Below, one piece after another: positions 41,482-50,557 of a stretch of 64,000 bases of DNA. The position numbers were made by a program, and so were the translations under genes. The stretch is taken from contig OZ252216.1 in NCBI GenBank assembly GCA_965248915.1, positions 2,170,001 through 2,234,000 of the forward strand. The letters run 5' to 3'. Source of the DNA: CBDFLA01 sp965248915 (GTDB lineage: Bacteria; Pseudomonadota; Alphaproteobacteria; M2410). The notes under the pieces are model-generated. The model was not told the DNA's origin and did not search any database. It saw only the letters and a list, made by a program, of their open reading frames with translations. The number at the start of each line of letters is the position of its first letter. Within the stretch, counting starts at the first letter, position 1.

Positions 41482-41901
41482 ATGTCAACGAGTGAATTTC
41501 TCAAAAAGTGGCACCTCGCAGTTGACGCTCGCGAAGCCACCCAGTTCTCAGACCTTATTGCCGGCGACGCAAAGATATCTTCCCCGGCCTATTGGTCACC
41601 GAAGGGGCCAAAATCCTATGTCATGACCATACTCACTGCCGTCACCGAAAACTTCGAGGATTTCCACTACACCAAAGAGTGGGTCGATGGCAGCGACATT
41701 CTTCTTGAATTCACTGCCCGCGTCGAAGAGACCAACCTTCGCGGCATTGATCGCATCACATTGAATGACGACGGCTTACTGGTCCACTTAGAAGTCATGA
41801 TCCGTCCGATCAACGCCCTCATCGCGCTCGCCGGGAAAGTGCAAGGGGCCTTTGACGATGAACATCAGATCGACCCCGAACAAGAAGGACGAATAACATG
41901 A
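41482..41901 (+). CDS. NTF2-like (SnoaL-type) protein
   Basis: The 139-residue protein begins MSTSEFLKKWHLAVDAREATQFSDLIAGDAKI and continues through VMTILTAVTENFEDFHYTKEWVDG, LLEFTARVEETNLRGIDRITLNDDGLLVHLEVMIRP, the strand and helix order of the NTF2/SnoaL cone fold, which serves isomerases, hydrolases or binding proteins. No catalytic set is recognised. The ATG has AAGGAG 9 bases upstream. Its stop overlaps the next ATG (ATGA), so it is coupled to the EthD-domain gene and begins a rightward run of six genes to 45734. Confidence 0.75.
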   Translation: MSTSEFLKKWHLAVDAREATQFSDLIAGDAKISSPAYWSPKGPKSYVMTILTAVTENFEDFHYTKEWVDGSDILLEFTARVEETNLRGIDRITLNDDGLLVHLEVMIRPINALIALAGKVQGAFDDEHQIDPEQEGRIT

Positions 41902-42281
41902 TCAAGCTCACATTCTGTGTTTGCCGCAAAGAGGGAATTTCTGAAGAGGATTTTCATGACTACTGGCTCAACAAACACGGACCCTTGGTCAAAAGTGTCG
42001 CCAAGGATCTGAAGATTCACCGCTATGTCCAATCCCATGCCATAGACACGCCCGCCAACGAAGGTGTCCGAGCGGCCCGTGGCGCGCCGGAGAGGCTGGA
42101 CGGCATTGCTGAACTCTGGTGGAAGAGCCTTGATGACCTTGCATCCGCAGGCGCAACAGCGCAAGGCCAGGCCGCTGCGCAGCGCCTGATCGAAGATGAA
42201 GCAACCATACTGGACTTCTCAAAATCACCGCTTTGGTTCAATGAAGAACACGTCATTATTGATGGAGAGTTAGAGGCTTAA
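41898..42281 (+). CDS. EthD-domain protein
   Basis: The 127-residue protein has the dimeric ferredoxin-like EthD pattern: IKLTFCVCRKEGISEEDFHDYWLNKHGPLVKSVAKDL is the conserved start (DFHxYWxxxHGPL), and the middle has a DGIAELWWKSLDDL strand-helix. EthD members assist ether degradation or act on small aromatic or polyketide-like molecules. The function here is unknown. It overlaps the NTF2-like gene by 4 bases and is followed one base later by the FMN-dependent gene, so the three are probably one pathway unit. Confidence 0.8.
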   Translation: MIKLTFCVCRKEGISEEDFHDYWLNKHGPLVKSVAKDLKIHRYVQSHAIDTPANEGVRAARGAPERLDGIAELWWKSLDDLASAGATAQGQAAAQRLIEDEATILDFSKSPLWFNEEHVIIDGELEA

Positions 42282-42282
42282 C

Positions 42283-43707
42283 ATGACGTTATTCTACGCC
42301 ATTCTTGGCTCCATCGTTGCAACCGTCGTTTTCTTGTTTGTCTATGACCGCTTTGTTCAAAAACGTCACTCATTGCTCCGCAACTTCCCTGTGGTCGGTC
42401 GGTTCAGGTATTTTGCTGAATTTACCGGCGAGCACTTTCGTCAGTATCACTATCTCAATAGCCGTGAAGGCAGACCCTACAACCGATTGGAGCGCCGCTG
42501 GATCTATCGTTCCGCAAAAGGGGTGAGCAACTTGATAAGTTTTGGCGGTCAAACAGATCCATCGTTTTATTTTAAGAACGCAATGTTCCCGCGGCTGGAA
42601 GAAGAAACCTCTCACTTCCAAGGAAAATGGATCGGCAAGTGGGAAGGCGAGCAAAGTTGCGCCTCACCCTACCTCGCAAAGAGTATTTTCAACATATCGC
42701 CTATGTCATTTGGATCCTTGAGCCACGCCGCCGTTGAATCTCTATCAAGAGGAGCAGCCGAAGCCGGCATTTGGCTCAACACTGGCGAAGGCGGTCTGTC
42801 CGATCATCACCTCAAAGGTGGGTGTGACATTGTCTTTCAGATCGGGACCGCTAAATACGGCGTCATTGATGATAAAGGAAGTTTAAGCGACGAAGCTGTC
42901 AAACGCGTCGCCGGTCGCGACCACGTCAAAATGATTGAAATCAAGCTGGCGCAAGGGGCAAAGCCCGGCAAAGGTGGCATCTTGCCCGGCGAAAAAGTCA
43001 ATGAGGAGATTGCCCGGGTCCGCGGTATCAAACCCGGTGAAGCCTCAATCAGTCCGAACCGTCATAAAGAGATTGCCAATGCGAGCGACCTCGCAAACGT
43101 CATCGAGCGCCTACGAAAGGTTGCGCAGAAACCGGTCGGTATCAAAGTCGTTATCGGCGATGAACAAGAATTCGCGTCAATACTTCAAGCCTTCAAAAAA
43201 ACACCCGCTGGATGTCCGGATTTCATCACCGTCGACGGCGGTGAAGGGGGAACAGGAGCCTCACCAGAAGCCCTTGCCGATCATGTCGGCCTCCCTTTAC
43301 CCCTGGCCCTTCCCTTGGCCGTGAAAGCCATCGAAACCGCCGGACTCAAAGACCGGATACGGATCATTGCCTCCGGCCATCTCGCGACCCCAGACAATGT
43401 CGCATGGGCTCTTTGCCAGGGAGCCGATTTTGCGGTTGCAGCGAGAGGGTTTCTCTTTGCCATCGGATGCATCCAGGCCAAAAAATGCAAAACAGGACAG
43501 TGCCCGACAGGCGTCACAGCGTCAGATCCAAAACTCATTAGGGGCTTAGATCCCGACGACAAATACATTCGCGCGGCGAACTATGCCGAACGCGTCAACA
43601 ATGACATCGAGATTATCGCTCATTCTTGTGGCCTCAAGGATCCGACCGAGTTTCGTCCCGAACACTTGAAGATGGTTGCGGCAGAGACGACAACACGACT
43701 CAATTGA
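42283..43707 (+). CDS. Membrane-linked FMN-binding glutamate-synthase-like oxidoreductase
   Basis: The 474-residue protein has an N-terminal membrane helix (residues 3-22) and a (beta/alpha)8 barrel like the FMN domain of the glutamate synthase large subunit. Visible blocks are ISPMSFGSLSHAAVESLSRGA, NTGEGGLSDHH, EIKLAQGAKPGKGGILPG, ITVDGGEGGTGASPEALADHVG, and the Cys-rich AIGCIQAKKCKTGQCPTGVT, which in glutamate synthases holds a 3Fe-4S cluster. There is no amidotransferase domain, so it is not a complete glutamate synthase. The role is unknown; the EthD and NTF2-like neighbours suggest small-molecule metabolism at the membrane. Confidence 0.82.
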   Translation: MTLFYAILGSIVATVVFLFVYDRFVQKRHSLLRNFPVVGRFRYFAEFTGEHFRQYHYLNSREGRPYNRLERRWIYRSAKGVSNLISFGGQTDPSFYFKNAMFPRLEEETSHFQGKWIGKWEGEQSCASPYLAKSIFNISPMSFGSLSHAAVESLSRGAAEAGIWLNTGEGGLSDHHLKGGCDIVFQIGTAKYGVIDDKGSLSDEAVKRVAGRDHVKMIEIKLAQGAKPGKGGILPGEKVNEEIARVRGIKPGEASISPNRHKEIANASDLANVIERLRKVAQKPVGIKVVIGDEQEFASILQAFKKTPAGCPDFITVDGGEGGTGASPEALADHVGLPLPLALPLAVKAIETAGLKDRIRIIASGHLATPDNVAWALCQGADFAVAARGFLFAIGCIQAKKCKTGQCPTGVTASDPKLIRGLDPDDKYIRAANYAERVNNDIEIIAHSCGLKDPTEFRPEHLKMVAAETTTRLN

Positions 43708-43733
43708 CCGATTATCAAACACGGGTGAACACA

Positions 43734-44210
43734 GTGACAGCCAACGAAGTATCTCTTGCAGAAATTACCAGTGACACGCTCAAACATGTGTTGTCTCTGA
43801 AGGTAACGGCGGAACAAGAACAGTTTGTTGCGTCAAACGCCATCTCAATCGCGCAAGCCTATTTTGAAAAAGCGGCATGGTTTCGAGCGCTCAAAGCGGG
43901 TGACGAGTTCGTTGGCTTCGCTATGCTTTTTGACCCTGACCACTCCGACGATGCCTCGCTCACGGGAAAGGAGCGCGAAGAAATGTTTCTGTGGCGTTTC
44001 ATGATCGACCACAAACACCAAGGCAAAGGCTATGGCCACAAAGCCATCGACTTGTTGATCGGTCATGTCAGGTCGAACACCAGGTACAAGCGTTTCGCCG
44101 GCAGTTTCGAAGAGGGGCCCGGCGGTCCCGAGCCCTTCTATATGAAGTGCGGATTCGAAAAGACCGGTGAAATCAGCGACGGCGAAACCATCTTCGCCAT
44201 GGATTTCTAA
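43734..44210 (+). CDS. GNAT-family N-acetyltransferase
   Basis: The protein of about 158 residues has the GNAT core: a FVGFAMLFDPDH strand, MFLWRFMIDHKHQGKGYGHKAIDLLI (the acetyl-CoA loop, Q-G-K-G-Y-G), and PFYMKCGFEKTGE near the end. This resembles the spermidine/polyamine type (Bltd-like). The start is a GTG; 43725 is an equally possible GTG and neither has a strong ribosome site, so the exact start is uncertain. The longer frame to 43626 lies inside the previous gene and is not used. The substrate is unknown. Confidence 0.8.
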   Translation: MTANEVSLAEITSDTLKHVLSLKVTAEQEQFVASNAISIAQAYFEKAAWFRALKAGDEFVGFAMLFDPDHSDDASLTGKEREEMFLWRFMIDHKHQGKGYGHKAIDLLIGHVRSNTRYKRFAGSFEEGPGGPEPFYMKCGFEKTGEISDGETIFAMDF

Positions 44211-44278
44211 CCAGCCTCGACGACGCTGCCTCCTTAACTTACTGAACAATAGGGATACTTCCCCGAACGATCAAAGTC

Positions 44279-44307
44279 TTGACAATAACTCCCAATCTGA
44301 ATATGAA
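44279..44307 (+). promoter_or_regulatory. Promoter of the TetR gene
   Basis: A perfect TTGACA at 44279-44284 and TATGAA at 44302-44307 are separated by 17 bases. The TetR start codons are 30-40 bases beyond the -10 box. Confidence 0.65.
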
Positions 44308-44318
44308 TTCATCTTCAG
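44297..44318. promoter_or_regulatory. 22-bp palindrome overlapping the -10 box, likely TetR operator
   Basis: The half sites CTGAA-n-ATGAA and TTCAT-n-TTCAG are exact mirror images except at the n positions, centred on 44307/44308. It covers the -10 box and the likely start of transcription, so binding would block the TetR gene and the following CPBP gene. Self-repression is the usual pattern for this family. Confidence 0.6.
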
Positions 44319-44337
44319 ATTTTTATTGGATGACTGG

Positions 44338-45024
44338 ATGAGAGCGATGTCCCCGAAGACCCAAAATGTGAAGCCTGCCATCGCGCCAAAGCAAAAGCGC
44401 AGCCAAGCCACATTGGACAAGATCCTGGCTGCGACCGAATTGCTGCTCGAGGACGCTGAGTTCGAAGACATCACGATTGGTCAAATCGCCCAGACGGCCG
44501 GCGTCGCCGTTGGCACCGTTTACACGAGATTTGCCAACAAAGATGACCTTCTGCCCTTTCTCATCAGCCGATTGCAGGACGAGCAACTGAAGATCGCGCC
44601 AGAGCTTTCAAATGCGATCCAGTACGAGGGGCTATCGCTGGAAGAAAGGATCAAGTTCCAAATCGAGGGTTCAGCCGCGCAGATGAATTCTAAGCGCAAA
44701 GGTCTCATCAAAGCCCTGGTGCGACGATTTCTACTCGAAGGTCATAAAATTCCCGACGAAGAAATCGAAAAGGGGAAGCGTCTGCAAGGCTATTTGAGGG
44801 ACTGGCTTCTCCAATGCCGCGACGAAATCGAACACCCCAATCCCGAGCGCGCGGTCCGCATGGCCACCCATCTCATGACCTCACCTTTGCAGATCAAATT
44901 GTTCTTTTTAAACAGTCGAGGCGACGATTTGGACGTCGACGACTTCATCGACGAACTCACAAGAGCGGTCATTGGATATTTGAAACCCAGCGCTCTAAAA
45001 ACATCACACGGAGATCAAAAATGA
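44338..45024 (+). CDS. TetR-family transcriptional regulator
   Basis: The protein of about 228 residues has a typical TetR DNA-binding domain: KQKRSQATLDKILAATELLLED, EDITIGQIAQTAGVAVGTVYTRFANKDDL, where the second helix pair is the HTH (about residues 30-75). The remaining 150 residues are a helical ligand and dimer domain without a recognisable ligand motif. It has its own promoter overlapped by a 22-bp palindrome. The stop overlaps the next ATG (ATGA), coupling it to a CPBP protease gene. The start at 44338 is uncertain; 44347 is possible. Confidence 0.85.
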   Translation: MRAMSPKTQNVKPAIAPKQKRSQATLDKILAATELLLEDAEFEDITIGQIAQTAGVAVGTVYTRFANKDDLLPFLISRLQDEQLKIAPELSNAIQYEGLSLEERIKFQIEGSAAQMNSKRKGLIKALVRRFLLEGHKIPDEEIEKGKRLQGYLRDWLLQCRDEIEHPNPERAVRMATHLMTSPLQIKLFFLNSRGDDLDVDDFIDELTRAVIGYLKPSALKTSHGDQK

Positions 45025-45734
45025 CCGATCAAACAACCCAAAAGTCAACAGGGAGACTCCTACTTGAAATCCTCATCGTCCTGTCTCCGCTGCCTATCAT
45101 GAAAACACTCGCCGGTGCTGGCGTGTTGGATTCTATGGGTCTTGAGACGGTTTCAAGATTTGCAGGTCCCATTGGTACATTCATGGTCCTTATGGCCTCA
45201 ACCATCGCTCTCAAACGATCCGGTCTCTCATGGGCGGACATGGGATTGAGACGCCCCAAACGCCTTTGGACGATACCGGTCTTCGCGGTCGGAACTTTAC
45301 TTTTTGCATATTTTCTTGCTGGCGGCGTCGGATACGTTCTAACCAACAATTTTGGCGTGGAACCCCCAGATATATCGACCTTTGACTATATTCAGGGTAA
45401 TTTGCCGGCTCTCATGCTTTGGTTGATGATTTCCTGGGTCATTGGCGGCTTCTCCGAAGAACTGTCGTTCCGAGGGTTTCTTCTCAATCATTTGGCGCAA
45501 GCATTTGGCGGTGCCAAAATGGCGTTCGTTTTAGCCGCCTTTGTTCAAGCAGCGGTCTTTGGCGCTGCCCATGCATACCAAGGGGTCGGCGGCATGTTTG
45601 TGACGGGAAGCGTCGGCTTAGCCATGGGTATTTTCTACCTGCTCGGGAAGCGAAACCTTTGGCCGGTGATCATCGCCCACGGCCTTATGGATACCATTGG
45701 CTTCATTGCGATTTATTCAGGCGCCCAAATATAA
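45021..45734 (+). CDS. CPBP-family intramembrane metalloprotease
   Basis: The 237-residue protein has about seven membrane helices. The three CPBP (CAAX-protease, Abi) motifs are present: E146-E147 and R151 in SEELSFRGFLLN, H184 in FGAAHA, and H220 with D224 in IIAHGLMDTIG. The family includes the eukaryotic CAAX prenyl protease and bacterial bacteriocin-immunity proteins; the substrate here is unknown. Its ATG overlaps the TetR stop, so the regulator and protease are controlled together. It converges on the acyl-CoA dehydrogenase gene. Confidence 0.85.
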   Translation: MTDQTTQKSTGRLLLEILIVLSPLPIMKTLAGAGVLDSMGLETVSRFAGPIGTFMVLMASTIALKRSGLSWADMGLRRPKRLWTIPVFAVGTLLFAYFLAGGVGYVLTNNFGVEPPDISTFDYIQGNLPALMLWLMISWVIGGFSEELSFRGFLLNHLAQAFGGAKMAFVLAAFVQAAVFGAAHAYQGVGGMFVTGSVGLAMGIFYLLGKRNLWPVIIAHGLMDTIGFIAIYSGAQI

Positions 45735-45743
45735 GGGTTTGCT

Positions 45744-46910
45744 TCAATAGGACTTCGGAAGATCCAGCACCTTCTCGCCGATAAACGACAAGATGAGTTG
45801 TTCGGAGATTGGCGCGAGGCGTGCGATCAACACTTCGCGCAACAAGCGCTCAACGTGAAACTCCTTCGCGTACCCCATGCCACCATGGGTGAGAACCGCC
45901 TGAAGGCAGGCATCATACCCCGCCCGCGCCCCAAGAAGTTTCGACGCATTGGCTTCCGCACCACATTCTTGGCCTTGATCGTAAAGCCATGCCGCTTTCA
46001 GACACAGAGTATAGGCGGCCTCTAAACTCGCCCAATTCTCCGCGAGTGGGTGTTGGATAGCTTGGTTCTGCCCTATGAGTCGACCGAACACTTCACGTTC
46101 CCGGGCGTAGTTCGCCGCGCGCTCAAGGGCATCTTGTCCAATGCCTACCGCTTCGATACCCACCAAGATTCGTTCCGGGTTAAGGCTGTGTAAGAGATAG
46201 GTAAAGCCTTTGCCTTCTTCGCCAATCCGGTCCCCCTCTGGCACAAAAAGGTCATCGATAAAAAGTGCATTTGAATCGACAGCTTTACGGCCCATTTTTG
46301 GGATGCGTCGAACTTCAATCTTGTCGCGATCAAGGTCAGCATAAAAGAGGGTTATTCCATCTGTCTTTTTCTTGCAATCTGCTTTCGCCGTCGTTCGCGT
46401 CAGAAGCAAGATCTTGTCGGCTTCCTGCGCGGTCGTCGTCCACATCTTGCGCCCGTTGATCCGGTAGCCGCCGTCCACCTTTTCTGCAAACGTCTCAATG
46501 CTTGTGGTATCCAGACCAGCGTTCGGCTCAGTCACTCCAAAACAACACTTCTGTTCGCCCTTAATCAGCGGAGGCAACCACCGCACTCTCTGTTGGTCGC
46601 TTCCCAGAACCACGATCGGGTGCGGTCCAAAGAGATTGATATGAATGCTCGACACCGCGCTCATGCCTCCCCCTCCGCGCGATACGGCATGCATCATCAC
46701 CGCTGCCTCCATCACCCCAAGGCCAGCGCCGCCAAACTCTCCCGGCATGGTGATCCCAAGCCACCCGCCTTCCGCCATGGCTTGGTGAAATTCATGCGGG
46801 AAACGCCCATCTTCATCGCGGTCTAACCAGTACCCATCTGGAAATTGTTCGCAAACTTTGCCAACAGCACGCCCAATCGCCATCTGCTCTTCACTGAATT
46901 CAAAATTCAT
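45744..46910 (-). CDS. Acyl-CoA dehydrogenase
   Basis: The flavoenzyme of about 388 residues oxidises acyl-CoA to enoyl-CoA. Blocks in order: MNFEFSEEQMAIGRAVGKVCEQ (N-terminal helical domain), CCFGVTEPNAGLDTTSI (FAD contact), INGRKMWTTTAQEAD, NPERILVGIEAVGIGQDALERAANYAREREVFGRLIGQNQAIQHPLAE, and LTHGGMGYAKEFHVERLLREVLIARLAPISEQL. The catalytic-base position in this C-terminal part lies in the GGMGYAKEFHVERL region, as in short- and medium-chain members. There is no beta-oxidation partner adjacent. Chain specificity is unknown. The start at 46910 fits the family better than the upstream codon. Confidence 0.9.
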   Translation of the reverse strand: MNFEFSEEQMAIGRAVGKVCEQFPDGYWLDRDEDGRFPHEFHQAMAEGGWLGITMPGEFGGAGLGVMEAAVMMHAVSRGGGGMSAVSSIHINLFGPHPIVVLGSDQQRVRWLPPLIKGEQKCCFGVTEPNAGLDTTSIETFAEKVDGGYRINGRKMWTTTAQEADKILLLTRTTAKADCKKKTDGITLFYADLDRDKIEVRRIPKMGRKAVDSNALFIDDLFVPEGDRIGEEGKGFTYLLHSLNPERILVGIEAVGIGQDALERAANYAREREVFGRLIGQNQAIQHPLAENWASLEAAYTLCLKAAWLYDQGQECGAEANASKLLGARAGYDACLQAVLTHGGMGYAKEFHVERLLREVLIARLAPISEQLILSFIGEKVLDLPKSY

Positions 46911-47143
46911 CGGATAACCACTCTGATAAACGGGGTTCAAGAACCACCCAGGACTTTCTTCGTTCTGCTCAACATCTTAGACCGAATCACTTGAATACCA
47001 AACATGCACCATTTGCCACCTGAGCTTGTGACGCCGGACAACTCTCGCTAAGTCCTCACGCTGGCGGCTGGCACATAGTCGAGGGAGAGCCGTCAGTTTT
47101 GTGAAAAGTATAGGCAATCAAGGGCCTGGCCGCAGACCTTCAA

Positions 47144-47172
47144 TTGACGGTTACACGCCCCTCTATTAGGCT
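47144..47172 (+). promoter_or_regulatory. Possible promoter of the DUF3604 operon
   Basis: TTGACG at 47144-47149 and TAGGCT at 47167-47172 have 17 bases between them, 26 bases before the ATG. The -10 is a weak match. Confidence 0.35.
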
Positions 47173-47197
47173 CACCTAAATTCGAGCGGGGAGCGTC

Positions 47198-49639
47198 ATG
47201 AAGGTTTTTTGGTTTTTCATTCTCAGCGTCACAGCTGTGATCATTGGCTTCATCCTCGCTCTCGGCAACGGGTGGTTCGGCGAAGATACTGGCCCCGGCA
47301 CAATCGAAGGGCCGAAAGTCGCCATCGCCATTATCTCAGAACGAACGTCTAACCAAAAAGAAGCCGCCAAAAAACTAGATGCCGCGACCGTCAAACAAAT
47401 CCTCTTTGGTGATCTTCACGTGCACACAACGCTCTCCGTTGACGCCTTCAATTTGGCCCTCCCGATGTTTGGTGGCAACGGTGCACGCCCACCTGCCGAT
47501 GCTTGCGACTATGCACGCTATTGTTCGAGCCTTGATTTCTGGTCGATCAACGACCACGCCGAGTCTTTTGACAAGCAAGATTGGACCGACACCAAAGAAG
47601 CCATTCGCCAATGCAATGCCGTATCTGGCGATCCAACCAATCCAGATCTCGTAAGCTATCTCGGTTGGGAATGGTCACAAATGGGATCACGGCCAGACAA
47701 TCACTACGGCCACAAGAATGTCATTTTCCTCGACACCGAGGATGACTTGGTCCCCACGCGGGCCATTGGTGCTGTGTCAGCTCCCGAAAGCATCGCCGGA
47801 TCCCTTGCTGGGGTCGACCCATTTAGAGGGAATCTCGTCTTGTCCCTGCTTGCGCCAGAGGGGGGTCGGCAGATCTATCACAACTACGCCAAACTACGCC
47901 ACGACATGGACGAGAGAAAAAACTGCAAAGCGGGCAAGGACGTCCGCAAACTCTCAAAGAACTGCTACGAGAGCGTTGCGACACCCAGGGAACTGTTTGA
48001 AAAACTGGACCAATGGGGATTTCCGACCATGGTCATCCCTCACGGCAACACTTGGGGCTACTACACGCCAGGCGGGGCTACCCTCGACAAACAATTGACC
48101 GCAGATCAAAACGCTTCAGAGGTTCAATTCCTCTTCGAGATTTTTTCAGGTCACGGCAATGCGGAAGAGTATCGCGATTGGCGGGCCATCAAATTCGACG
48201 ACGACGGCAATCCTTACTGCCCGTCGCCCTCCGACGACTATGAACCTTCTTGTTGGCGCGCAGGCGAGATCATTCGTGATCGCTGTCTGAATGACGGCAA
48301 TGCGGAGGGCACCTGTCACGCCCGTGCCGTCGAAGCTCAAACCAACTATGTACAAACCGTCGGCATCTCAGGTTTCCTCACCGTGCCGGGAGCTGACGTG
48401 CAAGATTGGGCCGATGCTGGCCAATGCAAAGATTGCTTCCTGCCGACATTCAATCATCGTCCCGCCAACTCCGCTCAATACGCACTGGCTCTCACGAATT
48501 TCGATGACCCCGACAATCCAAAGCGCTTTAATTTTGGCTTCATGGGTTCAAGTGACAACCACACCGCGCGGCCTGGAACAGGTTACAAAGAAATCGACAG
48601 GCAAATAATTGTTGAAGGGGGTGGACCTCCCAGCCGTGACACACAGATTCCTGGTCAACCTGAGGATCCAGCGCCGGTTGCCTTCTCAAACCCTGTCGAC
48701 ATTTCTGAGCACTCCTTCTTTGATCTCGCTGAATCGGACCGCGTATCCTCCTTCTTTATGAGTGGTGGATTGATCGCGGCACATTCTGAAGGACGCGACC
48801 GCAATTCCATTTGGGACAGCATGGAGCGCAAAGAGGTCTATGCGACCTCAGGAGACCGCATTTTGTTGTGGTTTGACATGGTCAATGTCGGTGAGTTTGG
48901 TGCTGACATGAAAGTCGCCCCAATGGGCGCGGAGGTTCCCATGGGACGCGCGCCAAAATTTAGGGTGCGCGCCATTGGCGCCTACAAACAAAGGCCAGGG
49001 TGCCCAGACATCACGCTGGCCGCACTCACACCTGAACGCCTTGACCATCTTTGCCGCGGCGAATGCTACAATCCAACAGATGAGCGCAAATACATCGAGG
49101 CCATCGAGGTTATCCGCGTCTTGCCGCAAAGCATCAAAGACGAACCAATCAAAGACCTCATCCAGGATCCATGGAAGAGATTTGAATGCGATCGAGATCG
49201 CGATGGCTGCGTCGTAGAATTTGAGGACCCAGAATTTCGGACCTTAGCAAGGGACGCCACTTACTATGTCCGCGCTATTCAAAAACCATCGCTCGCCGTA
49301 AATGGCGGTCATCTCAGATGTGACTATGACAGCAATGGCAATTGCATCCGCGTCAATCCCTGCTTCAAAGATTACCGCACCGACAAGTCCGATGATTGTC
49401 TCGAGCGTGTATCCGAACGCGCCTGGTCTTCCCCCATCTTCGTCACCTACGATGCTGAACAAGCAGCCATTGAAGAAGCCGCAGAGCAAGCAGCCCTTGG
49501 GGCCGCCCTTGCCGCGGAAGAAGAAGCACTAAGATCCTCAGGGGGGTTAGGTGAAGGTGAAGAAGTCACCGAACCTGAGAGCGACGAAGGCGTCGAAGAA
49601 GGTGAGCCGACGCCAGAAGCCGACACGGGCGGGGAATGA
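47198..49639 (+). CDS. DUF3604 protein with a PHP-like metal motif, membrane-anchored
   Basis: The 813-residue protein starts with a membrane helix (residues 4-23), so the body is periplasmic. The DUF3604 family shows ILFGDLHVHTTLSVDAF (H-x-H metal motif as in PHP phosphoesterases), FWSINDHAE, and GWEWSQMG early on, and GFMGSSDNHTARPG later. Around 20 Cys, many in C-x-n pairs (RFECDRDRDGC, CRGECYN), suggest disulfides outside the cytoplasm. The final 80 residues are very acidic and Ala/Glu-rich. A metal-dependent hydrolase acting in the periplasm is inferred. Its stop overlaps the next gene by 4 bases (ATGA). The ATG has GGGGAG upstream. Confidence 0.82.
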   Translation: MKVFWFFILSVTAVIIGFILALGNGWFGEDTGPGTIEGPKVAIAIISERTSNQKEAAKKLDAATVKQILFGDLHVHTTLSVDAFNLALPMFGGNGARPPADACDYARYCSSLDFWSINDHAESFDKQDWTDTKEAIRQCNAVSGDPTNPDLVSYLGWEWSQMGSRPDNHYGHKNVIFLDTEDDLVPTRAIGAVSAPESIAGSLAGVDPFRGNLVLSLLAPEGGRQIYHNYAKLRHDMDERKNCKAGKDVRKLSKNCYESVATPRELFEKLDQWGFPTMVIPHGNTWGYYTPGGATLDKQLTADQNASEVQFLFEIFSGHGNAEEYRDWRAIKFDDDGNPYCPSPSDDYEPSCWRAGEIIRDRCLNDGNAEGTCHARAVEAQTNYVQTVGISGFLTVPGADVQDWADAGQCKDCFLPTFNHRPANSAQYALALTNFDDPDNPKRFNFGFMGSSDNHTARPGTGYKEIDRQIIVEGGGPPSRDTQIPGQPEDPAPVAFSNPVDISEHSFFDLAESDRVSSFFMSGGLIAAHSEGRDRNSIWDSMERKEVYATSGDRILLWFDMVNVGEFGADMKVAPMGAEVPMGRAPKFRVRAIGAYKQRPGCPDITLAALTPERLDHLCRGECYNPTDERKYIEAIEVIRVLPQSIKDEPIKDLIQDPWKRFECDRDRDGCVVEFEDPEFRTLARDATYYVRAIQKPSLAVNGGHLRCDYDSNGNCIRVNPCFKDYRTDKSDDCLERVSERAWSSPIFVTYDAEQAAIEEAAEQAALGAALAAEEEALRSSGGLGEGEEVTEPESDEGVEEGEPTPEADTGGE

Positions 49640-50508
49640 ACGACAGAGCCGACCGATCTTTAGCGCCGATCTTTCTTGCCATTGGAGCGGTTGTAGGAAT
49701 CGGCCTCGCCTTCATTGGCACCTTTCGCGTTGGCGGGACATTTGGCAGCCAACCCCCGCCTGGCATCATTGCCGTCGTCAACGACACTTCTATCACCATG
49801 GAAGAATACGGGCGGGCACTCGCGAGCTTTGAGAGCAATCGCCGCGACAGTCCAAGCGACGAAGATCGCGCCTTTATCCTTGAGCGCTTGATTGAAGAAG
49901 AACTTCTTATCCAACGAGGCATCGACATCGGTCTAGCTGACAATGATCGTAGCGTCAGAAGTGCGATCGTCCGCTCCATGATCGACACGATTGTCGCCGA
50001 AAACACCGCCAGGTCCGTGACCGACAAAGACTTACGGATCTATTACGAAGAGAACCGAGCCCTCTTCACCCAACTCCCCAGTTTGCACGTCATGTTGCTT
50101 AAATTTGCAACATCAGCCGACGCTGACATCGCATCGAAATACTTGAGTGATGGAGGGAATCTTGCGGGAATGGGAAGCAAAGTGAGGTATGAGCGCGACC
50201 CTGTGGTCCCAGACACCTTGCTTCCCCCTCTCAAACTGCGCGAGTACATTGGACCCTCAGCCTTAGAGGCGGTCCTCCCCTTGAAGATTGGTGAATTCTC
50301 CCAACCCATTGCCCTTGGAGAGAGCAATGCAATTGTCGGTGTCATTAACAAGGAAGAGCCTAAATCCTTGAGTTTTGACGACGTTCGACGAGAGGTCGAA
50401 TTCGCCTATCGAAACAGGAGAGATGACGAAGCGCTTAAGGACTACTTGCAACGTTTGAAAAGGAGTGCTGAGATCTCTCGCGCGGACCTGGACGCAGTAA
50501 TCGAATAG
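49636..50508 (+). CDS. Membrane-anchored parvulin-like peptidyl-prolyl isomerase
   Basis: The 290-residue protein has one N-terminal membrane helix (residues 10-32). Then comes a SurA/PpiC-like helical arm starting IIAVVNDTSITMEEYGRALASFESN, with DRAFILERLIEEELLIQRG, and a diverged parvulin domain (residues 145-245: SLHVMLLKF, IGEFSQPIALGESNAIVGVINKEE). It would fold exported proteins in the periplasm. The ATGA overlap with the DUF3604 gene means that the two are made together, so the isomerase may serve the disulfide-rich DUF3604 protein. Some parvulin core residues are unclear, so it may have only chaperone activity. Confidence 0.75.
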   Translation: MNDRADRSLAPIFLAIGAVVGIGLAFIGTFRVGGTFGSQPPPGIIAVVNDTSITMEEYGRALASFESNRRDSPSDEDRAFILERLIEEELLIQRGIDIGLADNDRSVRSAIVRSMIDTIVAENTARSVTDKDLRIYYEENRALFTQLPSLHVMLLKFATSADADIASKYLSDGGNLAGMGSKVRYERDPVVPDTLLPPLKLREYIGPSALEAVLPLKIGEFSQPIALGESNAIVGVINKEEPKSLSFDDVRREVEFAYRNRRDDEALKDYLQRLKRSAEISRADLDAVIE

Positions 50509-50557
50509 TCAAAAAGGGGTGCTCCGACCCGACGCAACGGAACCAAAGGAAGAAATC

